The position numbers were made by a program, and so were the translations under genes. Below are positions 52,068-64,000 of a stretch of 64,000 bases of DNA, in pieces. The stretch spans positions 682,001-746,000 of the forward strand of contig NZ_CP065230.1 in assembly GCF_015767635.1 (NCBI RefSeq). The letters run 5' to 3'. The first letter of the stretch is position 1, and every line of letters starts with the position of its first letter. Source of the stretch: Halomonas sp. A40-4 (GTDB lineage Bacteria; Pseudomonadota; Gammaproteobacteria; Pseudomonadales; Halomonadaceae). The notes under the pieces are model-generated. The model saw only the letters and a list, made by a program, of their open reading frames with translations. It was not told the origin of the DNA and ran no database searches.

Positions 52068-54047
52068 ATGCTGACCCGAATATTGCCCGAAATAGGTCAT
52101 TTCGCCTTGATCGTTGCCCTACTGATGGCGGTTGTGCAGTCAATACTGCCATTGGCCGGGGCCGCAACGCGGCGTCCCTTGTGGATGGCCTACGGGCAGC
52201 CCATGGCCACCGGCCAGTTCCTGTTTGTGCTGCTGGCCTACGTTTGCTTGACGGCCAGTTACGCGATGGACGACTTCAGCGTGGTGAATGTCGCCAACAA
52301 CTCCAATTCACTGTTGCCCTGGTATTACAAGCTCAGCGCCGTATGGGGCAACCATGAAGGCTCGGTGCTGCTGTGGAGCCTGATGCTGGCGGGCTGGGGA
52401 TGCGTTGCCGGCTGGTGGTCGCGGCGCCTGCCCCGCGACATGCTTGCCCGTGTGCTCGGTGTCCTGGGGCTGATCAGCGCCGGTTTCCTGTTGTTTATCC
52501 TGTTGACCTCCAATCCCTTCGAGCGGCATCTGCCTGACATCCCCGCCGATGGCGCAGACCTTAACCCCTTGCTGCAGGATATCGGGCTGATCATTCACCC
52601 ACCCATGCTGTATATGGGCTATGTCGGGTTTTCGGTGGTGTTCGCCTTTGCCATTGCCGCCTTGTTGGGAGGGCGGCTGGATGCCGCCTGGACCCGCTGG
52701 GCAAGGCCCTGGACCAACGCCGCCTGGGCGTTTCTGACGGTCGGGATTGCGCTGGGTAGCTGGTGGGCCTATTACGAACTGGGCTGGGGCGGCTGGTGGT
52801 TCTGGGACCCGGTGGAAAACGCCTCGCTGCTGCCATGGCTCACCGGTACGGCCCTGATTCACTCGCTGGCGGTCACCGAAAAACGCGGCTCCTTCAAGAG
52901 CTGGACGGTCTTGCTGGCGATTGCCACCTTTTCGCTTTCGCTGATGGGCACCTTCCTGGTCCGCTCCGGCGTGCTGACCTCGGTACACGCCTTTGCCAAC
53001 GACCCATCAAGGGGACTGTTTATCCTGGTGCTGCTGGCTATCACCGTCACGCTTTCCCTGGTCGTGTTTGCGCTGCGAGCACCGCGCGTCAGCCATACGG
53101 TGGGTTTTAACTGGTTGTCCCGGGATGCCCTGCTGCTGATCAATAACGGGTTGCTGGTGACCGCGACGATGACGGTGCTGCTGGGCACCCTGTACCCGTT
53201 GATCCTGGATTCGCTGGGGCTGGGTAAGATCAGCGTGGGGCCGCCTTATTTCAATGCACTGTTTGTACCGCTGACCGTGATCGCCTGCCTGTTCATGGGC
53301 CTGGGGCCGATGGCGCACTGGAAATCGACGTCGCCTGGCAAACTGGTGCGCAGGTTGTGGCTGGCCGGGTTGGTCGCGCTGGGTCTGGGGGCACTGGTGC
53401 CGCTGGTGTATCGCGGCGAATGGAACCTCTGGGTGACCTTGGGGTTGTCAACGGCGCTGTGGATAGGGCTGTCATTGAGCCGTGACCTGTTCGACAAAGT
53501 GCGTCATCGGCACTCGATATGGAAAGGGCTGCGCAGCCTGTCGTTAGCTTATTGGGGAATGGTGCTGGGCCATCTGGGGGTGGCGGTGACGATTGTCGGT
53601 GCCACGGTGGTCAGCCATTATGCGGTGGAGCGCAACGTGCGCATGTCGCCGGATACCAGCGTCGAGGTGGCAGGCTATCACTTTACCATGACCGAGCTTT
53701 TTGACCGGCGCGGTGCCAACTTTATGGCCGATACCGCTGTTATTGAGGTACAGCGCGGTGACAGTCGCCGCCGTTTCGAGATGCAGCCAGAAAAGCGGCT
53801 GTATCTGGCGACGGGCATGCCCATGACCCAGGTGGCGCTTAGCCCGGGCCTCTTTCGTGATCTTTACGTGGCCATGGGCGAAGAGCTGGACGACGGCAGT
53901 TGGGCGATGCGTATCCAGTACAAACCCTTTGTGCGCTGGCTATGGCTCGGCGGTTTGCTGATGGCGCTGGGCGGTGTGCTGGCGGTGTTCGACAAGCGCT
54001 ATCGTAAGACGCGCCCGGCAAGATTGGTCCAGGAGGGGCAGGCATGA
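52068..54047 (+). CDS. ccmF: Cytochrome c heme lyase subunit CcmF
   Basis: A 659-residue polytopic heme-handling protein. The WWD motif is LGWGGWWFWDPVENASLLPW, and the GNHEGSVLLWSLML and DIGLIIHPPMLYMGYVG stretches hold conserved histidines. A large periplasmic domain lies near the C-terminus (about residues 520-630). It transfers heme from CcmE to apocytochrome with CcmH and CcmI. ATGA joins it to ccmG. Confidence 0.96.
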   Translation: MLTRILPEIGHFALIVALLMAVVQSILPLAGAATRRPLWMAYGQPMATGQFLFVLLAYVCLTASYAMDDFSVVNVANNSNSLLPWYYKLSAVWGNHEGSVLLWSLMLAGWGCVAGWWSRRLPRDMLARVLGVLGLISAGFLLFILLTSNPFERHLPDIPADGADLNPLLQDIGLIIHPPMLYMGYVGFSVVFAFAIAALLGGRLDAAWTRWARPWTNAAWAFLTVGIALGSWWAYYELGWGGWWFWDPVENASLLPWLTGTALIHSLAVTEKRGSFKSWTVLLAIATFSLSLMGTFLVRSGVLTSVHAFANDPSRGLFILVLLAITVTLSLVVFALRAPRVSHTVGFNWLSRDALLLINNGLLVTATMTVLLGTLYPLILDSLGLGKISVGPPYFNALFVPLTVIACLFMGLGPMAHWKSTSPGKLVRRLWLAGLVALGLGALVPLVYRGEWNLWVTLGLSTALWIGLSLSRDLFDKVRHRHSIWKGLRSLSLAYWGMVLGHLGVAVTIVGATVVSHYAVERNVRMSPDTSVEVAGYHFTMTELFDRRGANFMADTAVIEVQRGDSRRRFEMQPEKRLYLATGMPMTQVALSPGLFRDLYVAMGEELDDGSWAMRIQYKPFVRWLWLGGLLMALGGVLAVFDKRYRKTRPARLVQEGQA

Positions 54048-54571
54048 AACGACGCTGGCTTTTGTTTCTGTTACCCGTTGCGTTTTTAGGTCTCGCGCTG
54101 TTTTTCTTTGAGCGCTTGTCCCAGGACCCCGCCGATCGTGACTCGGCGCTGATGGCCCGCGACTTCCCCGCCTTTGAGGCCACGACGCTGGAAGATGAGC
54201 AGCAGCGGGTCGATCAATCGTTGCTCCAAGGCCAACTGACACTGGTCAATGTGTGGGGAGAGTGGTGTGCCGCCTGTCGCCAGGAAATGCCCCAGTTGCT
54301 TGACCTGGCTGATCGGGGCATCCGACTGGTGGGGGTTAACTACCGGGATACCCGTGAGAATGGCCTGGCGTTTCTGGACGAGTTTGGTGATCCTTTTGCG
54401 GCCAACATTTTTGATCCTGAAGGTGAACTCGGCTTTGAGCTTGGCGTCATTGGCGCGCCGGAAACCTTTGTGGTCGATGCGCAAGGTGTCATTCGCTATC
54501 ACCATAAAGGCTATGTATCACCCGAGGATGTTCGCAACCGTCTTCTGCCGGAGGTGGAGAAATGGCGCTGA
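54044..54571 (+). CDS. ccmG: Thiol:disulfide interchange protein CcmG/DsbE
   Basis: A 175-residue membrane-anchored thioredoxin-like protein that reduces apocytochrome c cysteines. The active site is WGEWCAACRQEMP (CxxC), and the family GVNYRDTRENGLAFL and IGAPETFVVDAQGVIRY segments follow, with the conserved cis-proline after GA. The N-terminal helix anchors it in the inner membrane. It overlaps ccmF by 4 bp and ccmH by 10 bp. Confidence 0.95.
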   Translation: MKRRWLLFLLPVAFLGLALFFFERLSQDPADRDSALMARDFPAFEATTLEDEQQRVDQSLLQGQLTLVNVWGEWCAACRQEMPQLLDLADRGIRLVGVNYRDTRENGLAFLDEFGDPFAANIFDPEGELGFELGVIGAPETFVVDAQGVIRYHHKGYVSPEDVRNRLLPEVEKWR

Positions 54572-55032
54572 TTCGCGGCTTAGGCCTGGTGGTGGTGCTG
54601 CTATGCGCGCTACCGGCGTGGTCGGCCGGTATCGAGCTGCGCGACTTTGACGACCCGGTAACGGAGCAGCGCTATCGCGACCTAACGGCTTCGATGCGCT
54701 GCCCACTGTGTGAAAACCAGGCAATCGATGATTCCGATGCGCCCATTTCGGCGGACATGCGGGAACGGGTGTATCAGTTGCTTGACGAGGGCAAATCGGA
54801 TACGGAAATCATCCAGCACATGGTGCAGCGGTTTGGCGACTACATTCTCTATAACCCGCGTTTGGAACAGCGTACCTACTTGCTGTGGGGCTTGCCGGTC
54901 GGGCTGCTGGTAGTGGTAGGCGTTGTGGTGGCATGGATCGTCAGGTCTCGTCGCCACGCCTCGGCGAAGGCCCTTAGCCCTGACGAACAGGCGCGACTGG
55001 ATGCCCTTATCGAGCGTAAGGAGTCGTCGTGA
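54562..55032 (+). CDS. ccmH: Cytochrome c maturation protein CcmH
   Basis: A 156-residue protein with a signal peptide, a three-helix periplasmic domain with the redox motif MRCPLCENQAIDDSDAP (CxxC), and a C-terminal membrane helix. It takes part in thiol reduction of the apocytochrome haem-binding site. The short form here corresponds to the N-terminal part of the E. coli CcmH; the rest is the separate ccmI gene. Confidence 0.94.
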   Translation: MALIRGLGLVVVLLCALPAWSAGIELRDFDDPVTEQRYRDLTASMRCPLCENQAIDDSDAPISADMRERVYQLLDEGKSDTEIIQHMVQRFGDYILYNPRLEQRTYLLWGLPVGLLVVVGVVVAWIVRSRRHASAKALSPDEQARLDALIERKESS

Positions 55033-56270
55033 CCCTGCTCTGGATCGCTCTTGCCTGCGTATTGCTGCCCGCGCTCTGGCTGTTGGTGTTGCCGTTGCGC
55101 ACGGCGCGCCGGTGGCGCGACGAGCAAATGGCCTTTGAGCAGCATGAAAGCGCCGCTGAACAAAATGTCGCCATCTTTCGGCGGCGTCTCGCGGCGCTTG
55201 AAAACGCCCACGCCGACGGCAAAGTCGACGCAGCGCAATTGGCGGAAGAACGTCTTGAACTGGAACGCAGTCTGCTGGACGATACCGCCACCTTGCAGCG
55301 TCGGCCGCTCAAGCCTTATGTATCGGGGCGTTGGATCGTGCCACTGGTGATGCTCGCGCTGGGGGCGGGCAGCGTGGTGTGGTACCAGCAGCAGGGCGCT
55401 GAAGACGATCTTGTGCTGTGGGCCATTGGCCAGGAGGTTCGCGAACATCCGGAGGGCTCGCGGGAGATGTATATAGAACGGCTTGAAGCCCAGACGTCCC
55501 GGCAGCCGACCAACCCCAACCTGTGGAGCACACTGTTCCCGCTTTATCGGGAAACCGGCCAAGCGGATAACGCCGTGACAGCGCTTGAGCGCTTGATCGC
55601 CCTCGAAGGGCGCTTGCCATCGCTGTTAGCCCAGCTCGCGCAGCTGCGCTTTTTCATGGCCGGGCGAGAACTCACCGACGAGGTGCAGGGGCTTGTGGAC
55701 GAAGTGCTGGCGGAAGATCCCCGTCAGCCCACTGCCTTGGGTATACTCGGCATTCACGCCTTCGACGCTGGCGATTATGCGCAGGCAATCGACCGCTGGC
55801 GGCGCGCCGTGGCCAATGTTGAGAATCCCGATATCGCCGCGTCGCTGCGCGAGGGAATTCAGGTGGCGCAATCGCGCCTGGGAGAAGAAGGCCGTCAAGT
55901 CACGCAGGCAGACGGCCCGGGGGTGCGGGTCAGCGTGTCGCTCGATCCCGATCTGGCAAGTCAGGTTGACGGTGATGATAAAGTCTTTATCGTTGCGCGC
56001 GATGTAGACGGCGAACAGCCGCCACTGGCGGTGGTTCAGGGCCTGGTGTCAGAACTGCCAATGACCGTCGTGCTGGACGACCGCGCGGCCATGACGGCTG
56101 ACGCGCAGATATCGCAAGCGCGTGAGGTTCGTCTGATGGTGCGTGTTTCGCCAATCGGCCAGGCTGCTCCTCAGGCGGGGGATTTATGGGGCTCTGTCGA
56201 CCGGGTCGACGTTGGCCCGATTAACGCACGAGAGACTATCAGGGTGACCATTGATCGTGTTTTTGAATAA
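55029..56270 (+). CDS. ccmI: Cytochrome c maturation chaperone CcmI
   Basis: A 413-residue protein with two N-terminal membrane helices (about residues 1-20 and 97-115) separated by a cytoplasmic coiled coil, then periplasmic TPR repeats (about 150-270) and a C-terminal beta domain. It holds the apocytochrome C-terminus for CcmFH. The start overlaps ccmH by 4 bp. It is the last gene of the operon; smc follows 18 bp later. Confidence 0.92.
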   Translation: MTLLWIALACVLLPALWLLVLPLRTARRWRDEQMAFEQHESAAEQNVAIFRRRLAALENAHADGKVDAAQLAEERLELERSLLDDTATLQRRPLKPYVSGRWIVPLVMLALGAGSVVWYQQQGAEDDLVLWAIGQEVREHPEGSREMYIERLEAQTSRQPTNPNLWSTLFPLYRETGQADNAVTALERLIALEGRLPSLLAQLAQLRFFMAGRELTDEVQGLVDEVLAEDPRQPTALGILGIHAFDAGDYAQAIDRWRRAVANVENPDIAASLREGIQVAQSRLGEEGRQVTQADGPGVRVSVSLDPDLASQVDGDDKVFIVARDVDGEQPPLAVVQGLVSELPMTVVLDDRAAMTADAQISQAREVRLMVRVSPIGQAAPQAGDLWGSVDRVDVGPINARETIRVTIDRVFE

Positions 56271-56288
56271 TCTCAACGTGAAGTCTCC

Positions 56289-59200
56289 ATGCGTTTAACG
56301 TCAATACGTCTCGTCGGTTTCAAATCCTTTGTCGACCCGGTCACGGTGCCTTTCGACGGAAATATGACGGCTGTCGTCGGGCCCAATGGTTGCGGTAAAT
56401 CGAATATTATCGACGCCGTGCGCTGGGTGATGGGCGAGTCTTCCGCCAAGACGTTGCGTGGTGAGTCCATGGCCGACGTCATCTTCAACGGCTCGACGGG
56501 CCGTAAACCGGTGGGGCAGGCCTCCATTGAACTGAAGTTCGATAACCGGGATGGCGCCATGGGTGGGGTCTATGCCCAGTACGCTGAAATTGCGGTGAAG
56601 CGGCTGGTGACCCGCGACGGTCAGTCCAACTACTTTTTCAATGGCCAGAAATGCCGCCGCCGGGATATCGCCGACCTGTTCATGGGGACCGGGCTGGGCC
56701 CGCGTTCCTACGCCATTATTGGCCAGGGGATGATATCGCGGCTGATCGAAGCTCGTCCGGATGACCTGCGTGCCACCCTGGAAGAGGCGGCGGGGATCTC
56801 CAAATACAAAGAGCGCCGCCGGGAAACCGAAAACCGCATGCGGCGTACCCAGGAAAACCTGGAGCGCCTGGACGACATCCGCGAAGAACTGGATAAGCAG
56901 CTTGAACGCCTCAAGCGTCAGGCCGAGGCCGCCAAGCGTTACCAGGCATTGAAGCAGCAGGAATTCCAGCTAAAAGGCGAGCTTGCCGTGCTGCGCGGGC
57001 GTGCCCTGCGGGCGGAACAGTCCCAGCAGGAAAGCCGTGTGCGCGAGCTGGAAATCGCCGTCGAGAAGGACGTATTCGGCGTGCGCCAGTGCGAAACCCG
57101 CCTCGAACAGGCCCGTGAGCAACACGATGAGCTGGCCGAAGTCCTCGAACGCCACCAGCAGCAGTTCTTTGAGACCACCACCCGCATCGCCCGTCTGGAG
57201 CAGGACCAGGCCCACCGGCGCAGCCGGGAAGCGCAACTGGCAAGCGACATCGAGACGGCGCGGCGAGACCTCGACGAGCAGCGCCAGGTCAGCGAAGGCG
57301 ATCAGGAACGCCTGGCCGCCATTGAAGCGCGGTTGGAAGAATTGCTGCCCGAGCACGAAGCACTCGACGAACAGCTGGAAACGCTGGAACAGGCCCTGGC
57401 CGATGCCAGCCCCTCTCTGGAGGCCGCCGAGCAGCAGTGGGCGGATGCCGAAAGCCACTGGCGGGATGCCAGCCGCGAGGCCGAGCGCCGCCAGGATCAG
57501 TTGCGTGACCTTGAACAGCGCATTGCTCGCCTGCAGGCCGAACGCCAGCGCCGCCGTCAGCAGCGGGGCGAGCTTGCCGATGTCACCGAATTACGCAGTG
57601 AGCACGCTGAATGCCAGGCGCGCAAGGAAGAGGCCGAACAGCGCGCTGAGGCATTCCAAACCGAGCGCGACCAATGGCAGCAGCGCTACAGCGAAGCCAA
57701 GGCGGCTTACCAGCAGGCGACCCAGGCCCGCGATCAACAGCGCGCCGAGTTGAGTCAGCGACAGGGCGAACTTGCCTCGCTGGAGGCGCTGATTGATGCC
57801 GCGCTTGCCGATCACGACCCGCACATCACCGAGGCGTTAGCCGCCCACGGGCTTGCCGAGGCGCCACGGTTGGGGGAGGCCATCAGTGTCGAACCCGGCT
57901 GGGAACGGGTGATTTCCTGGCTGCTGGCGCCCTGGCTCAATGCCCGTCTGGTTGCCGTTGATCAGTTGCAGGCCCTGCCCGACGCGCTGGCCACCGACTG
58001 GTGTTTGATTGACCGGGCGTCGCCTGCCTTGCACGGTGGACAACGCCTGGACGCGCTGGTGAGTGGGGCGGGCGCGCTGGGTGAATGGTTGGCAAGTATT
58101 CACTATGCCGAGAGCAGCGCCGAGGCGGATGCGCTATTAGCCACACTTGCCCCGGGTGAAAGCGTGGTCACGCGGGAGGGAGTGTGGCGCGGGCGTGGCT
58201 GGTTGCACCAGCAGGCCAACGGCGACGGCGTGGACGCGCTGTTGGTCACCCGGCGTCGCTATGATGAGCTGGCGGCCCGCCGGGAGCAGGATGAAGAGGC
58301 GCTGGCGCTTGCTGAAGCCCAGTGCGAGGCGGCCAGTGAAACCATCGAGACGCTGGAGCACACCCGCGATCAACAGGCGGAGGAAGAGCGTGCCCACGCC
58401 GCCACGCTCCAGCAGCTGGCGGTCACCGAGCAGCGCCTTTCTCAGCGTCTGGAACATCTGGAAAGCCGAGCCACAGAACTTGACGAAGAATTGAGTCAAC
58501 TGCAGGAAGATGAAGCAGAGTTAGCGCTTACTCTCGATGAGCAGCGTGCCCGCTGGCATGAGGCCATGGAACAGCTGGAAATGGCTGCCCAGGCCCGCGA
58601 CGAAAGCGCCGAGCAGCGGGATCACCAGCGCGAACAACGCGAACGGTTGAATCAGCAGCATGCACCGCTGAAAGCCCGCCAACAGGCGCTGGCGCTTGAG
58701 CGGGAACGTCTCAACACCGAGGTTAATAGCCTGCGTTCCCAGCAGTCGCGTAGCCATGAAAGCGAAGAGCGCCTGGCGCTGCGCATTGAAGAGTTGGAAG
58801 CATCGCGGGAGACCCTGTTTGAACCTGACGAGCTTGCCGCCGATGAGCTTGAAGAGCTGCTTCACCAGCGCGAACAGCAGGAGCAGCGTTTAAACGACAC
58901 CCGCCAGCAAACCCAGACGCTGGCAGAGCAGTTGCGTAACGACGAACTGACCCGTCAGCAGCATGAACGTAATCTGGAACAAAGCCGCGAGCAGCTGCAG
59001 CAGCGGCGAATGGACGTTCAGGCGCTGGCGCTAAAAGCTGCTACTCAGGATGAGCAGCTCACTGAGCTGGGCCACGATGGCGATGCATTGGCAGAACAGC
59101 TTGCCGACGACGCCACTGAAACCGCCTGGCAGGAGCATCTGGAAAGCACCACCGACAAAATTCGTCGCCTGGGGGCCATTAACCTGGCGGCGATTGAAGA

Positions 59201-59780
59201 ATATGATCAACAGGCCGAACGGCGTGACTACCTGGAAGCCCAGCACGCTGAGCTAAGCGAAGCGCTGGAAACCCTGGAACGCGCCATTAAACGTATTGAT
59301 CAAGAAACCCGCATTCGTTTTAGAGATACGTTTGATCGGGTCAATACCGGATTGCAAACCTTGTTTCCGAGAGTGTTTGGCGGCGGCACTGCCTGGTTAA
59401 CGCTCACCGGTGATGACTTATTGGAAACCGGTGTGGCGATCATGGCGCGTCCACCGGGTAAAAAGAACAGCACGATTCATCTCTTATCCGGGGGGGAAAA
59501 AGCACTGACGGCACTCTCGCTGGTATTCGCTATATTCCAGTTAAACCCGGCGCCTTTTTGTATGCTGGATGAAGTCGATGCTCCCTTGGATGATGCTAAC
59601 GTTGGTCGCTATGCCAAGTTGGTAAAAGAGATGTCGGAAAACGTTCAGTTCATCTACATCACCCATAACAAAATTGCCATGGAGGCCGCCGAGCGATTAA
59701 TGGGGGTCACCATGCAGGAGCCGGGGGTCTCGCGGATGGTCTCGGTAGGGATTGAAGAAGCGACAGCGATGGTGGATTAA
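56289..59780 (+). CDS. smc: Chromosome segregation protein SMC
   Basis: A 1163-residue condensin ATPase. The N-terminal head has Walker A GPNGCGKSNIIDAVRWVMGE; coiled coils run about residues 170-500 and 640-990; a hinge lies between them (about 505-640). The C-terminal head has LLSGGEKALTALSLVFAIF and the Walker B segment FCMLDEVDAPLDDANV. Gammaproteobacteria often use MukB, but Halomonas relatives keep SMC. zipA and ligA follow, an order also seen in pseudomonads. Confidence 0.97.
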   Translation: MRLTSIRLVGFKSFVDPVTVPFDGNMTAVVGPNGCGKSNIIDAVRWVMGESSAKTLRGESMADVIFNGSTGRKPVGQASIELKFDNRDGAMGGVYAQYAEIAVKRLVTRDGQSNYFFNGQKCRRRDIADLFMGTGLGPRSYAIIGQGMISRLIEARPDDLRATLEEAAGISKYKERRRETENRMRRTQENLERLDDIREELDKQLERLKRQAEAAKRYQALKQQEFQLKGELAVLRGRALRAEQSQQESRVRELEIAVEKDVFGVRQCETRLEQAREQHDELAEVLERHQQQFFETTTRIARLEQDQAHRRSREAQLASDIETARRDLDEQRQVSEGDQERLAAIEARLEELLPEHEALDEQLETLEQALADASPSLEAAEQQWADAESHWRDASREAERRQDQLRDLEQRIARLQAERQRRRQQRGELADVTELRSEHAECQARKEEAEQRAEAFQTERDQWQQRYSEAKAAYQQATQARDQQRAELSQRQGELASLEALIDAALADHDPHITEALAAHGLAEAPRLGEAISVEPGWERVISWLLAPWLNARLVAVDQLQALPDALATDWCLIDRASPALHGGQRLDALVSGAGALGEWLASIHYAESSAEADALLATLAPGESVVTREGVWRGRGWLHQQANGDGVDALLVTRRRYDELAARREQDEEALALAEAQCEAASETIETLEHTRDQQAEEERAHAATLQQLAVTEQRLSQRLEHLESRATELDEELSQLQEDEAELALTLDEQRARWHEAMEQLEMAAQARDESAEQRDHQREQRERLNQQHAPLKARQQALALERERLNTEVNSLRSQQSRSHESEERLALRIEELEASRETLFEPDELAADELEELLHQREQQEQRLNDTRQQTQTLAEQLRNDELTRQQHERNLEQSREQLQQRRMDVQALALKAATQDEQLTELGHDGDALAEQLADDATETAWQEHLESTTDKIRRLGAINLAAIEEYDQQAERRDYLEAQHAELSEALETLERAIKRIDQETRIRFRDTFDRVNTGLQTLFPRVFGGGTAWLTLTGDDLLETGVAIMARPPGKKNSTIHLLSGGEKALTALSLVFAIFQLNPAPFCMLDEVDAPLDDANVGRYAKLVKEMSENVQFIYITHNKIAMEAAERLMGVTMQEPGVSRMVSVGIEEATAMVD

Positions 59781-60254
59781 TGCTCGCAAGTGTTAACGTT
59801 ATTAACTACCCTAACGGTTAATGATCCACATCCCAGCGTTAAAAAAGGTGACTCAAGGCGCTAAACTTATCTATATTATATGGCGATGAGTGTTTTTGGC
59901 CTTCAGTAGTGTTAAAAAATGCGCTAAGCACATCCGGCTTCCGGTACTCGGCAGGGCGATGTTTAAAGGGGCCGAGCTTGCATTGCAAACACCGGTTTCA
60001 ATCGCAAAGGATGTTGCTATCGCGTAAGGTAGTTAATTAATAGGCAGGCATTGGGGCACTTATCGCCGACGGTATAGTCGAATTTTTGCCTTAGATAACG
60101 TTAAAAACTGTGCGATAACGTGAAAATTAGCAAAAAGTGGCCCTTTTCGTAGTAATCGCGCTATGCTTAGGGTAAGTATAGGTTTAACAGTAGTGATCTA
60201 ATTTTCAGGCATCGCGCCTTAGCAACCGTCAAAATGACCCATGGAATGTTCAAC
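59781..60254. other. AT-rich intergenic region between smc and zipA
   Basis: About 470 bp with no supported gene and clearly lower GC than its surroundings. A GTTAAAAA block followed by GCG(C/A)TAA within 6-18 bp occurs three times (near 59838, 59911 and 60101). The zipA promoter is expected near the right end. No terminator hairpin for smc was recognised. Confidence 0.4.

Positions 60255-64000
<3,746 letters not shown>

Overview
The window reads as a chromosomal segment of a moderately halophilic gammaproteobacterium, most likely Halomonas or a close relative (inference). The reasons are high-GC coding, acidic proteins, a Na+-pumping oxaloacetate decarboxylase, a TAXI-type TRAP transporter, and classic gammaproteobacterial gene orders: mrcA-pilMNOPQ-aroKB-gltBD, mutS-pncC-recA-recX-alaS-lysC-csrA-tRNA, and ccmABCDEFGHI. 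Almost every base is accounted for by housekeeping genes.

Layout. 1-7.5 kb: the start of a GabT/DavT-like aminotransferase, an EAL/GGDEF c-di-GMP gene pair, and a glutarate/lysine-catabolic group (CoA-transferase, glutaryl-CoA dehydrogenase, GntR regulator, divergent L-2-hydroxyglutarate oxidase), then a TauE/SafE permease. 7.8-11.4 kb: TAXI-TRAP transporter with a DUF1850 protein. 11.4-20.8 kb: PBP1A, the type IV pilus assembly operon pilMNOPQ, and aroKB. 21-27 kb: glutamate synthase gltBD. 27.1-28.4 kb: an IS110-family element with a strongly structured non-coding left end (candidate bridge RNA), lying between REP-like repeats. 28.5-32.4 kb: pyrG-kdsA-eno.

32.4-32.9 kb holds the best non-coding find. 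A perfect GacA-type upstream activating palindrome (TGTAAG-N6-CTTACA) sits about 180 bp upstream of a predicted 173-nt RNA that carries ten GGA motifs and a strong terminator. This is the signature of a CsrB/RsmZ-type RNA that titrates CsrA. The csrA gene itself lies about 10 kb away in the same window, so both sides of the Gac/Rsm (Csr) switch are probably visible.

32.9-44.3 kb: fdxA, mutS, pncC, recA (with LexA box), recX, alaS, lysC, csrA, tRNA-Ser(GCT), two identical tRNA-Arg(ACG), and dusC. 44.4-47.9 kb: oadGAB. 48-49.1 kb: yigZ and a small LexA/UmuD C-terminal-domain protein that has lost the catalytic serine and lies behind a perfect LexA box. 49.2-56.3 kb: cytochrome c maturation operon. 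56.3-64 kb: smc, an unusually long zipA with a charged helical linker, and ligA running off the right edge.
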